A DNA stretch of 21,898 nucleotides from an uncultured Oscillospiraceae bacterium (GTDB lineage: Bacteria > Bacillota > Clostridia > Oscillospirales > Oscillospiraceae), in contig CAKUNY010000013.1 in NCBI GenBank assembly GCA_934668605.1, forward strand, positions 1 to 21,898, written 5' to 3'. The position numbers and the translations under genes were made by a program. Every line of letters starts with the position of its first letter. Positions within the stretch are counted from its first letter, which is position 1. The notes beneath the pieces were generated by a model that was not told the origin of the DNA, did not search any database, and saw nothing but the letters and a program-made list of their open reading frames with translations. Below, piece by piece: positions 1 to 5,914 of this stretch.

Positions 1-86
1 CGATGTGCCATAAGTGCTATCAGGACTATATTTTGCAGCATAGAAAGGTGGAACTGCTTCATGGAAGTGAAAGAAATTCTGAGTAA
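1..86 (+). CDS. Possible C-terminal end of an upstream gene (partial)
   Basis: Reading frame 3 is open from the left edge to a TAA at 84-86. It would end in about 28 residues starting [12 protein letters not shown], with a CxxC pair. The end overlaps the start of deoC by 26 bases, which would fit translational coupling within an operon. A C-terminal Cys pair occurs in several families, including thymidine kinases, but 28 residues are too few to assign one. Frame 1 is also open from the edge into deoC, so this frame may be chance. Confidence 0.3.
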   Translation, partial: MCHKCYQDYILQHRKVELLHGSERNSE

Positions 87-723
87 ATGCGACCACACGC
101 TGCTTTCGCAGGCGGCGACGTGGGCGGAAATCCAAGCGATCTGCGACGACGGCATGAAGTATCACACGGCGTCGGTCTGCATCCCCGCGTCGTATGTCCG
201 GCAGGCGAAGGACTATGTGGGAGACAAGCTCCCCGTCTGCACGGTCATCGGCTTCCCGAATGGCTACGACACGACGAAGGCCAAGTGCTTCGAGGCGAGC
301 GATGCGGTCGAAAACGGCGCAGACGAAGTGGATATGGTGATCAACATCGGCTGGGTCAAAGACCAGAAGTGGGACGCGCTGTTAGAGGAGATCAAGGCCG
401 TAAAGGCGGCCTGTCGCGGAAAGCTCCTGAAGGTCATCATTGAAACATGCCTTCTTACGGACGAGGAAAAGATCAGAATGTGCGAAATCGTCTCCGATTC
501 CGGCGCGGACTTCATCAAAACCTCCACCGGCTTCTCGACTGCCGGCGCAACGTTCCACGATGTGGAGCTGTTCGCGAAACACGTCAAGCCCGGCGTAAAA
601 ATCAAGGCCGCGGGCGGCATCTCGTCTTTGGAGGACGCGGAGAAGTTCATCGAACTCGGCGCATCGAGACTCGGAACGAGCCGCGTCGTGAAGATCGTCA
701 AGAAGCTCGAGCAAGAGGGATAA
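61..723 (+). CDS. deoC: Deoxyribose-phosphate aldolase
   Basis: Cytoplasmic class I aldolase that splits 2-deoxyribose 5-phosphate into acetaldehyde and glyceraldehyde 3-phosphate, the last step of deoxynucleoside catabolism. The 220-residue product has the usual length and a TIM-barrel pattern. [12 protein letters not shown] (about 87-98) carries the catalytic Asp, KTSTGFS has the Schiff-base Lys153, and KAAGGI has the activating Lys182. I chose the ATG at 61 because AAAGGTGG at 44-51 lies 9 bases upstream, although the frame stays open to the window edge. deoD and deoB follow on the same strand, so the gene acts in a nucleoside salvage unit. A short AT-rich gap separates it from deoD. Confidence 0.95.
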   Translation: MEVKEILSKCDHTLLSQAATWAEIQAICDDGMKYHTASVCIPASYVRQAKDYVGDKLPVCTVIGFPNGYDTTKAKCFEASDAVENGADEVDMVINIGWVKDQKWDALLEEIKAVKAACRGKLLKVIIETCLLTDEEKIRMCEIVSDSGADFIKTSTGFSTAGATFHDVELFAKHVKPGVKIKAAGGISSLEDAEKFIELGASRLGTSRVVKIVKKLEQEG

Positions 724-773
724 GCGCGTATACATTATAATATATAGTATCGTATAAAGAAGGAGAACACAAC

Positions 774-1517
774 ATGGCGAATTATCCGACCCCGCATATC
801 AGCGCGAAGCCCGGCGACTTCGGCCAGACGGTTCTGATGCCCGGAGATCCGCTGCGCGCAAAATTCATCGCGGAAAACTTTTTGAAAGATCCCGTGCTTG
901 TCAACAACGTCCGCGGCGTACAGGGCTACACCGGAACGTATGACGGCGTGAAAATTTCCGTTATGGCCTCCGGCATGGGTATGCCGTCGATCGGCATTTA
1001 CTCCTGGGAGCTGTACACGGTGTTTGGCGTTGAAAATATCATGCGCATCGGCTCGACGGGCGCGTTGCAGGACAATATCAAGCTGCGCGACATCGTGATC
1101 GGCCAGGGCGCATGCACAGACTCCAACTGGGCGTCCCAGTATCACTTAGCCGGTACGTTCGCGCCGATCGCGGACTTTTACATGCTGGAGACTTGCGTCG
1201 AGACGGCGAAGGAAATGGGCGTCCCCTATCATGTGGGCAACATCCTGTCCTCCGACCGGTTCTATGGTGACGACGGCGACATGCCCGAGGGTTGGAACGC
1301 AAACCACGGCTGGCAGAAGATGGGCGTGCTCGCGGTCGAGATGGAGGCGGCGGCACTCTACATGAATGCGGCTCGCTGCGGAAAGCGCGCGCTTGCCATC
1401 TGCACGGTTTCCGACCATATTCTTCACCACGAGGCGACGACCGCCGAAGAGCGCCAGAACGGCTTCACCCAGATGATGGAGCTTGCGCTCAAAACCTCGG
1501 TCAAGCTCGAAAAGTAA
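774..1517 (+). CDS. deoD: Purine-nucleoside phosphorylase, DeoD type
   Basis: Phosphorolyses purine (deoxy)ribonucleosides to the free base and (deoxy)ribose 1-phosphate, which DeoB then converts. The 247-residue protein has the hallmarks of the hexameric bacterial DeoD family: VLMPGDPLRAKFIAE near residues 21-35 (phosphate binding), the glycine-rich GMGMPSIGIYSWEL, the RIGSTGALQ phosphate loop, VEMEAAALY (purine and ribose contacts) and the catalytic Asp in TVSDH. The start is fixed by AAGAAGGAGAA just upstream. It lies 50 bases after deoC. A strong terminator-like hairpin follows directly, so deoB downstream may be expressed at a lower level. Confidence 0.96.
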   Translation: MANYPTPHISAKPGDFGQTVLMPGDPLRAKFIAENFLKDPVLVNNVRGVQGYTGTYDGVKISVMASGMGMPSIGIYSWELYTVFGVENIMRIGSTGALQDNIKLRDIVIGQGACTDSNWASQYHLAGTFAPIADFYMLETCVETAKEMGVPYHVGNILSSDRFYGDDGDMPEGWNANHGWQKMGVLAVEMEAAALYMNAARCGKRALAICTVSDHILHHEATTAEERQNGFTQMMELALKTSVKLEK

Positions 1518-1523
1518 TATCAG

Positions 1524-1549
1524 AAGCGCCGTATGTTACGGCGCTTTTT
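1524..1549 (+). terminator. Intra-cluster intrinsic terminator or attenuator between deoD and deoB
   Basis: AAGCGCCGTA (1524-1533) and TACGGCGCTT (1537-1546) form a perfect 10-bp stem with a 3-base loop, followed by TTT. It starts 6 bases after the deoD stop and ends 22 bases before the deoB start. I see no good promoter between it and deoB, so partial read-through is the likely way deoB is expressed. Confidence 0.75.
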
Positions 1550-1571
1550 GACCCGAAAGGATGAAAGAAAC

Positions 1572-2735
1572 ATGAAACGCATTTTTCTGATTGTGCTAGA
1601 TTCCTGCGGTGTGGGCTATGAGCCGGACGCGGACAAATTTGGAGACATCGGCTCGGACACGCTGAGAAGGTGCGCGACCTCCTCTAAATTCGACATGACG
1701 AACCTTGTCTCGATGGGGCTCGGAAATCTGGACGGTATCGATTATCTGCCGAAATGCGAGCATCCGGCGGCTGCGCTTGCCAGATTGCAGGAGCGCTCGA
1801 TGGGCAAGGACACGACCATCGGCCACTGGGAGATTGCGGGTGTCGTCTCGGAAAATCCGCTGCCGACCTACCCGCACGGCTTTCCCAAGGAGGTCATCGA
1901 CGAATTTTCCCGCCTGACCGGGCGGAAGGTTCTGTGCAATCTTCCCTATTCCGGCACGGACGTCATTCGCGATTACGGCCGCGAGCATGTGGAAACGGGC
2001 GCGCTGATCGTCTATACGTCGGCGGACTCCGTCTTCCAGATCGCCGCGCACGAGGATGTTGTCCCGCCCGAGCAGCTTTATGAATACTGCCGCATCGCGA
2101 GAAAGCTTCTGACAGGCGAGCACGGCGTGGGAAGAGTCATTGCCAGACCCTTTACCGGCGAGTGGCCGTACACGAGAACGCCGAGACGGCACGATTTTTC
2201 GATCGAGCCGCCGAAGAAAACGGTTCTGGACGCGATTGTGGACGCGAAAAAGGACATGATCGCCGTCGGCAAGATCCACGATATTTTTGCTGGCCGTGGC
2301 ATGACGGAGTTTACCTACACGACGGGAAACGCCGACGGGCTGGAAAAAACGATGGCCTACGCGGACAAGGACTTTACGGGCCTTTGCTTCGTGAATCTCG
2401 TGGACTTTGACATGCTCTACGGCCACCGCAGAAACATTGACGGCTACGCGCAGGCGCTGCACGAATTTGACCAATGGCTTCCCGGCTTCCTCGCAAAGAT
2501 CCATGAAGACGATCTTGTGATCGTCACGGCAGACCACGGCTGCGACCCCGGCTATCTCAAGCACACCGACCACACGAGAGAATATATTCCGATGATCGCG
2601 CTCGGAAAATCGGTGAGACCCGTGAACCTCGGCACGCGCCCGGGCTTCTGCGATATTGCCGCGACAGTAGCGGAGCTTTTGCACGTTCCCTATGAAACGC
2701 CGGGCAGGAGCTTTGCAAAGGAAATCACAGAATAA
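1572..2735 (+). CDS. deoB: Phosphopentomutase
   Basis: Interconverts (deoxy)ribose 1-phosphate and 5-phosphate, linking DeoD to DeoC and RpiB. It is a Mn-dependent member of the alkaline-phosphatase superfamily. The N-terminal IFLIVLDSCGVGYEPDA carries the metal-binding Asp, GKDTTIGHWE holds the phosphorylated Thr, and the C-terminal ADHGCDPG and HTDHTREYIP hold the other metal ligands. The 387-residue length is usual for the family. I placed the start at 1572 because MKRIFLIVLDS is the conserved N terminus and GAAAGGATGA precedes it. A longer frame from 1533 would begin inside the terminator hairpin. cdd follows after 30 bases. Confidence 0.95.
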   Translation: MKRIFLIVLDSCGVGYEPDADKFGDIGSDTLRRCATSSKFDMTNLVSMGLGNLDGIDYLPKCEHPAAALARLQERSMGKDTTIGHWEIAGVVSENPLPTYPHGFPKEVIDEFSRLTGRKVLCNLPYSGTDVIRDYGREHVETGALIVYTSADSVFQIAAHEDVVPPEQLYEYCRIARKLLTGEHGVGRVIARPFTGEWPYTRTPRRHDFSIEPPKKTVLDAIVDAKKDMIAVGKIHDIFAGRGMTEFTYTTGNADGLEKTMAYADKDFTGLCFVNLVDFDMLYGHRRNIDGYAQALHEFDQWLPGFLAKIHEDDLVIVTADHGCDPGYLKHTDHTREYIPMIALGKSVRPVNLGTRPGFCDIAATVAELLHVPYETPGRSFAKEITE

Positions 2736-2765
2736 AAGAGGCAGATTTTGAAGGAGGATTTTGCG

Positions 2766-3176
2766 ATGACCCCTGAAAAACTGGTATCGATGGCGCTGGA
2801 AGCCATGCAGCGCGCCTACGCGCCCTACTCCGGATACAAGGTCGGCGCGGCGCTCTTGTGTAAGGACGGAAGCGTCTTTTGCGGCGCAAACATCGAAAAC
2901 GCAGCCTATGGGCCTTCCAACTGCGCCGAGCGCACGGCCATTTTTACGGCGGTGTTTGAAGGCAAGCGGGACTTTGCGGCCATCGCCGTCGTGGGCGGCA
3001 AGGACGGTGTGGCGTCGGATTTCTTTCCGCCCTGCGGGGTCTGCCGGCAGGTGATGCTGGAGTTCTGCGCACCGGACTTTAAGATCTACATGGGAAAGCA
3101 GGACGGCACGTATCAGGAAACGCAGCTCCGCGACTTTATGCCCTATGGCTTTCGCGCGAGCGAGTATATGAAGTAA
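2766..3176 (+). CDS. cdd: Cytidine deaminase
   Basis: Hydrolytically deaminates cytidine and deoxycytidine to uridine and deoxyuridine in pyrimidine salvage. It is the small homotetrameric Zn enzyme, here 136 residues. The zinc ligands are Cys53 in NCAERTA, where Glu55 is the proton shuttle, and Cys90 and Cys93 in PPCGVCRQVMLEF. ANIENAAYG binds the nucleoside. The ATG at 2766 is chosen because AAGGAGG at 2751-2757 lies 8 bases upstream; a TTG at 2748 precedes that SD. It is the last gene of the deo cluster. No convincing terminator follows, only a 4-bp hairpin near 3177. Confidence 0.95.
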   Translation: MTPEKLVSMALEAMQRAYAPYSGYKVGAALLCKDGSVFCGANIENAAYGPSNCAERTAIFTAVFEGKRDFAAIAVVGGKDGVASDFFPPCGVCRQVMLEFCAPDFKIYMGKQDGTYQETQLRDFMPYGFRASEYMK

Positions 3177-3229
3177 CGCACCCGGGCGTAAAATATTGCA
3201 TGGAAACGATAACTTCTTGTGAATTTACC

Positions 3230-3258
3230 TTGATTTTACCGGAAAACTGTGCCATAAT
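3230..3258 (+). promoter_or_regulatory. SigA-type promoter for the BMP lipoprotein gene
   Basis: TTGATT (3230-3235), a 17-base spacer and CATAAT (3253-3258), with a TG one base before the -10 hexamer (extended -10). Transcription should begin near 3265, leaving a leader of about 44 bases before the ATG at 3309. Confidence 0.7.
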
Positions 3259-3308
3259 AAGCTAGCGCAAATTCCGCGCGCATACAAAACATATTTGGAG
3301 GAACGAAC

Positions 3309-4508
3309 ATGAAAAAGATCCTTGCTCTGCTTCTGGCGGTAGTTATGGTTCTCGGCATGGTCGCCTGCGCTTCGAAGACCGAGACGCCGGCTGAGACCAC
3401 GACCACCGAGCCCGCTGCCACCGAAACCACCGAAGAAACCAAGACCGAAGAGCCCGCCGCCGAAGAGACGAACGAAGAGCCCGCCGAAGAAACCGGCGCT
3501 GTCATCCAGAAGGTCGCCCTCGTGACCGACGTCGGCACCATCGACGACGAGTCCTTCAACCAGGCTACCTGGCAGGGCGTCAAGGCCTACTGCGAAGCCA
3601 ACGGCATCGAGTACACCTACTATCAGCCCACCGAGAACTCCACCGATGCGCGCTGCATCTCCATCGACCAGGCCATCAAGGAAGGCGCAAACGTTGTCGT
3701 TATGCCGGGTTACCTGTTCGGTGCTTCCATCGTCCGCGAGCAGGAGCGGTATCCTGACGTCTACTTCATCGCTGTCGACGTCGGCGCCGGCGATCTGACC
3801 GAGGACTACGCGACCTACTACGAGCCCACCTCGAACGTTGTCTGCGCAACCTTCGCCGAAGAGCAGGCCGGTTATCTGGCTGGCTACGCTGTCGTGATGG
3901 ACGGCTACACCAAGCTCGGCTTCCTCGGCGGCATGGCGGTTCCTGCTGTTATCCGTTACGGCTACGGCTGGCTTCAGGGCGCGCGCGACGCGGCCAAGGA
4001 GCTTGGCGTTGAGGTTGAGTGCAACTACACCTACGGCGGCCAGTTCTTCGGCGATGCCAGCATCACCGCGAAGATGGAAGGCTGGTACGCAGGCGGCACC
4101 GAGATCGTCTTTGCCTGCGGCGGCGGCATCTACACCTCCGCTGTTGAAGCAGCCAACATCCATGGCGCAAAGGTCGTCGGCGTTGACGTCGACCAGAGCT
4201 ACATCGACGCCTGCATCGTCACTTCCGCAATGAAGGGTCTGCAGAACGTCACCGAGACCATCCTCGGCGCTCTGGAAGCAGGCGAATGGGACGCTACCTA
4301 CGGCGGCAAGTTCATCACCTACTCCCTGTCCGAGGGCGACTATGTCGGTATCCCGACTGCCGAATCCTCCTGGAGATTCAACAACTTCACCATGGAGCAG
4401 TATGAGGCTGTCCATGCCAAGCTGATGAGCGGCGAGATCGTTGTCGACAACAACTCCGACAACGTCAACCCCGAAATCGATGGCATCACCGTCAACTACG
4501 TCGACTAA
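3309..4508 (+). CDS. BMP-family nucleoside/sugar-binding lipoprotein (ABC importer substrate-binding protein)
   Basis: Predicted surface lipoprotein of the basic membrane protein (PnrA/BmpA/Med) family, which binds nucleosides or simple sugars for an ABC importer. The 399 residues start with a lipoprotein signal (KK, hydrophobic core, GMVAC; lipidated Cys20). A Thr/Glu/Pro-rich tether follows to about residue 57. The binding domain begins at KVALVTDVGTIDDESFNQ, the classic family start, with later motifs VVMPGYLFG and VVGVDVDQSYID. GGAGGAACGAAC precedes the ATG. Codon use is strongly biased, suggesting high expression. It has its own promoter and terminator. No ATPase or permease gene lies in the window, so it must pair with transporter parts encoded elsewhere. 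The deo genes next door suggest a nucleoside ligand (inference). Confidence 0.9.
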   Translation: MKKILALLLAVVMVLGMVACASKTETPAETTTTEPAATETTEETKTEEPAAEETNEEPAEETGAVIQKVALVTDVGTIDDESFNQATWQGVKAYCEANGIEYTYYQPTENSTDARCISIDQAIKEGANVVVMPGYLFGASIVREQERYPDVYFIAVDVGAGDLTEDYATYYEPTSNVVCATFAEEQAGYLAGYAVVMDGYTKLGFLGGMAVPAVIRYGYGWLQGARDAAKELGVEVECNYTYGGQFFGDASITAKMEGWYAGGTEIVFACGGGIYTSAVEAANIHGAKVVGVDVDQSYIDACIVTSAMKGLQNVTETILGALEAGEWDATYGGKFITYSLSEGDYVGIPTAESSWRFNNFTMEQYEAVHAKLMSGEIVVDNNSDNVNPEIDGITVNYVD

Positions 4509-4518
4509 TTGAAACGCA

Positions 4519-4550
4519 AAAAATCGCGGGTCATCTGACCCGCGATTTTT
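4519..4550 (+). terminator. Intrinsic terminator after the BMP lipoprotein gene
   Basis: AAAAATCGCGGGTC (4519-4532) pairs perfectly with GACCCGCGATTTTT (4537-4550) around a 4-base loop. It starts 10 bases after the stop codon. The A and T runs on both sides would let it work in both directions. Confidence 0.93.
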
Positions 4551-4551
4551 C

Positions 4552-4580
4552 TTGCAATTCGGGAGAAAACCGGATACTAT
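4552..4580 (+). promoter_or_regulatory. SigA-type promoter for rpiB
   Basis: TTGCAA (4552-4557), a 17-base spacer and TACTAT (4575-4580). It begins one base after the T-run of the preceding terminator. The -35 context CTTGCAATTC recurs at the promoters of the two toxin modules (5092 and 9433). Confidence 0.75.
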
Positions 4581-4608
4581 AAGAAAAAACAACTTAGGAG
4601 GAATTCCC

Positions 4609-5049
4609 ATGATTGCACTTGCATGTGACCACGGCGCGTTTGATCTCAAACAGGCCATTTTGAAGCATCTCGAGGGCAAAGGCATTGCCTGCAAGGACTT
4701 CGGCTGCTATGACAAAACCAGCTGCGACTACCCCGATTACGCCGCCCCGGCGGCCAGAGCCGTCGCCTCCGGCGAATGCGAAAAGGGCATCGTCGTCTGC
4801 ACGACCGGCATCGGCGTTTCCATCACCGCCAACAAGATCAAGGGCATTCGCTGCGCGCTTTTGTCCGACCTCATGTCCGCCCGGCTGACCCGCGAGCACA
4901 ACGACACCAACATGATGGCACTCGGCGCGGGCGTGACCGGGGAAATGCTGGCCTTGGAGATCGTCGACACGTGGCTGGGTACCGAGTTTTCCCACGCCGA
5001 ACGCCACCAGCGCCGCATCGATAAAGTCATGGCGCTTGAGAACGAGTAA
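4609..5049 (+). CDS. rpiB: Ribose-5-phosphate isomerase B
   Basis: Interconverts ribose 5-phosphate and ribulose 5-phosphate, connecting nucleoside-derived pentose to the pentose phosphate pathway. The 146-residue protein matches the RpiB/LacAB family: MIALACDHGAFDLKQ at the N terminus, the CTTGIGVSITANK phosphate-binding loop with the catalytic Cys, the RLTREHNDTNMMALGA motif, and ERHQRRI near the end. The start at 4609 has TAGGAGG at 4595-4601. It has its own promoter and a strong terminator, so it is a single-gene unit beside the deo cluster. Its terminator abuts the promoter of the first small-peptide module. Confidence 0.95.
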   Translation: MIALACDHGAFDLKQAILKHLEGKGIACKDFGCYDKTSCDYPDYAAPAARAVASGECEKGIVVCTTGIGVSITANKIKGIRCALLSDLMSARLTREHNDTNMMALGAGVTGEMLALEIVDTWLGTEFSHAERHQRRIDKVMALENE

Positions 5050-5065
5050 ATCCCGGAAAAACGCG

Positions 5066-5091
5066 AAAGCCTCCCGATCGGGAGGCTTTTT
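5066..5091 (+). terminator. Intrinsic terminator after rpiB
   Basis: AAAGCCTCCC and GGGAGGCTTT flank GATC and a T-run follows. A near-identical hairpin lies at 9405-9432, where it follows no gene. The hairpin therefore appears to be part of the duplicated module rather than private to rpiB. Confidence 0.92.
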
Positions 5092-5092
5092 C

Positions 5093-5121
5093 TTGCAATT
5101 CTGGGAAGATTGTGGTATTCT
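5093..5121 (+). promoter_or_regulatory. Promoter of toxin-type mRNA, module A
   Basis: TTGCAA (5093-5098), a 17-base spacer and TATTCT (5116-5121). The start of transcription is expected near 5128, at GGTGCTACCG. It is almost identical to the module C promoter at 9434-9462. Confidence 0.75.
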
Positions 5122-5127
5122 GACAAT

Positions 5128-5223
5128 GGTGCTACCGATAAACGGCAAGCGGGCGGCTCCCCTCCATCGCGTTTTGCGGAGGGTAACGTCTTTTTGTGCC
5201 CTCCGACACTCAGAAAGGGGGGC
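5128..5223 (+). promoter_or_regulatory. Structured leader of module A that can hide the SD
   Basis: The SD-like GGGGGGC (5217-5223) can pair over 7 bp with GCCCTCC (5198-5204), hiding the ribosome site. An upstream GGAGGG (5178-5183) can compete for the same CCCTCC, and CCCCTCC (5159-5165) can pair with that GGAGGG. Two exclusive folds are thus possible. The SD reads AAAGGGGGG here, against AAAGGAGGG in module C; the change keeps the hairpin as a G-U pair. Confidence 0.55.
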
Positions 5224-5231
5224 TACGGCTT

Positions 5232-5324
5232 ATGGTTACATACTCGGAATTGTTCCAGTTTTGTATTCTCATGGTCAGTGTTATCAGCCTCGTTATCAAG
5301 GTCTGTAACAGCAAAAAGAAGTAA
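5232..5324 (+). CDS. Holin-like toxin-type small membrane peptide, module A (30 aa)
   Basis: A 30-residue peptide starting MVTYSELFQF, with one hydrophobic membrane-spanning segment (about 8-24) and a charged tail ending NSKKK. The start pattern (M-x-T/S-Y-x-x-L), single helix and Lys-rich end resemble the putative holin-like toxins of Firmicutes (TxpA/BsrG-like, Hol-Tox), which damage the cell membrane when their antisense RNA is lost. The SD AAAGGGGGG ends 9 bases upstream. The TAA lies inside the terminator hairpin, as in known type I toxins. Module C encodes the same peptide with only Val2Ile; three of the four base changes are silent, so the peptide itself is under selection. It is too short for standard gene callers. 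Toxicity is inferred. Confidence 0.78.
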   Translation: MVTYSELFQFCILMVSVISLVIKVCNSKKK

Positions 5325-5360
5325 CCGCCCAATCTCCCCAGATTACGGTTACTTCTTTTA
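5313..5360. terminator. Bidirectional terminator shared by the module A mRNA and its antisense RNA
   Basis: AAAAGAAGTAACCG (5314-5327) pairs perfectly with CGGTTACTTCTTTT (5346-5359), a 14-bp stem. AATCT/AGATT forms a smaller stem inside the loop. T-runs exist on both strands. The toxin stop codon TAA (5322-5324) is in the left arm. Confidence 0.9.
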
Positions 5361-5404
5361 GCAATTCGTAGGGGAACTGCTCGTTTGCCGGTAGCACCCT
5401 TCGT
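5313..5404 (-). ncRNA. Predicted antisense RNA (antitoxin type) of module A
   Basis: An RNA of about 90 bases is predicted from the - strand promoter at 5411-5438, running towards the toxin gene and ending at the shared terminator. It overlaps the mRNA by roughly 48 bases, covering the last four codons and the terminator. This is the convergent 3'-overlap layout of txpA/RatA and bsrG/SR4. Its leader contains GGTGCTACCGGCAAACG, closely matching the start of the toxin mRNA. Confidence 0.65.
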
Positions 5405-5410
5405 AATTTC

Positions 5411-5438
5411 AGTATAGCCGATTTTCTGGAAAAGTCAA
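5411..5438 (-). promoter_or_regulatory. Antisense RNA promoter, module A
   Basis: Read on the - strand: TTGACT (5438-5433), a 16-base spacer and TATACT (5416-5411). It is closer to consensus than the toxin promoter, as expected for an antitoxin RNA made in excess. Confidence 0.8.
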
Positions 5439-5470
5439 GGCCTGAGCGCAGAAACTCCCCAATCTGTGTA

Positions 5471-5548
5471 GGGGCGATTGAGCACGTCGCATTTCCGCAC
5501 ACTGCGTAGGGGGCGATTGAGCACGTCGCATTTCCGCACACTGCGTAG
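5471..5548. repeat. Two tandem 39-base units
   Basis: Units 5471-5509 and 5510-5548 are identical or nearly so, and start GGGGCGATTGAGCACGTCGC. A third copy begins at 5549 but diverges after GGGGCGAT into the MITE-like element. The unit ends with GCGTAGG, the same sequence as the outer tip of the MITE inverted repeat, so these are probably partial copies of element ends. There are no unique spacers, so this is not CRISPR. Confidence 0.85.
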
Positions 5549-5652
5549 GGGGCGATGCCCACATCGCCCCGTAAGGAAGTTACGGATTCGCCGGAGATTT
5601 CCGTAAAAACGGGTTTATTTGCCGGGTCGATGTGGGCATCGACCCCTACGCA
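5542..5652. mobile_element. MITE-like element, copy 1 (about 111 bp)
   Basis: The left end TGCGTAGGGGGCGATGCCCA and the right end, which reads TGCGTAGGGGTCGATGCCCA on the other strand, are imperfect terminal inverted repeats of about 25 bp. They flank a short core containing TTTCCGTAAAAACGGG. It has no coding capacity. A second copy is at 9804-9914. A transposase in trans is assumed; I see no clear target-site duplication. Confidence 0.7.
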
Positions 5653-5746
5653 CCCCCGGAAAATGTGGCGCACACCCGGGAAAGATGGCGCGCACCCGGG
5701 AAAGACGGTGCACCCGGAAAAGGCGGCGCCCCCGGAAAGGGCGGCG
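5651..5746. repeat. Degenerate tandem repeat, 18-20 base units
   Basis: About five imperfect units share the core CACCCGGGAAAG followed by a GGCG-like end: 5651-5670, 5671-5690, 5691-5710, 5711-5728 and 5729-5746. The period shortens from 20 to 18, so no reading frame is kept throughout. Very G+C-rich. It lies between the MITE-like element and the S-layer promoter; function unknown. Confidence 0.7.
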
Positions 5747-5753
5747 GGCGGAA

Positions 5754-5773
5754 TGTTACATGTGTATGTAACA
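5754..5773. promoter_or_regulatory. Inverted repeat upstream of the S-layer promoter, possible operator
   Basis: TGTTACAT and ATGTAACA are perfect 8-bp arms with a GTGT spacer. A third half-site TGTTACA lies at 5787-5793. The site is about 47 bases before the -35 of the S-layer promoter, a position suited to a DNA-binding regulator. The protein is unknown. Confidence 0.4.
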
Positions 5774-5819
5774 AAAGGCCGGGTTATGTTACAAGAAGAT
5801 TACAACTCCCGCGGGGCTC

Positions 5820-5848
5820 TTGACCTTTGGCGCGCGATGCATTATGAT
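5820..5848 (+). promoter_or_regulatory. SigA-type promoter of the S-layer gene
   Basis: TTGACC (5820-5825), a 17-base spacer and TATGAT (5843-5848). The predicted leader is about 60 bases to the ATG at 5915. Confidence 0.75.
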
Positions 5849-5914
5849 ACTGCCAGATGATGGCCAAGGGGCTTTTGTCCCGCGGCAATCAAATTTAGAC
5901 AGGAGGAAAACTCA

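Larger units (their letters stand above)
5063..5652. repeat. Long direct repeat, left copy (terminator + peptide module + MITE-like element)
   Basis: This stretch is repeated in the same orientation at 9401-9914. Aligned by eye, the two share the terminator, the promoter, a nearly identical leader start (about 48 bases matching at 5111-5158), the peptide gene (4 differences in 93 bases), the shared terminator, the antisense promoter and the MITE-like element. The left copy has two extra 39-base units at 5471-5548. The copies flank the S-layer gene. Confidence 0.9.

Noticed and set aside
731-756. AT-rich TATAAT patch between deoC and deoD as a promoter
   Set aside because: No acceptable -35 hexamer 16-18 bases upstream (AAGAGG-like sequence only).
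1596-2684. 362-codon - strand frame opposite deoB
   Set aside because: Mirror of the deoB codons, Arg/Val-rich, without a ribosome site.
3225-4694. Long - strand frame opposite the BMP lipoprotein
   Set aside because: Shadow of a codon-biased gene; it crosses a terminator and two promoters and has no family motif.
5471-5560. Possible CRISPR-like repeats
   Set aside because: The 39-base units are directly tandem without unique spacers, and they match MITE ends.
5632-5823. Collagen-like frame with GKDGAPGKGG repeats
   Set aside because: Arises from the 18-base part of a tandem DNA repeat whose period elsewhere is 20, so the frame is not kept; no SD.
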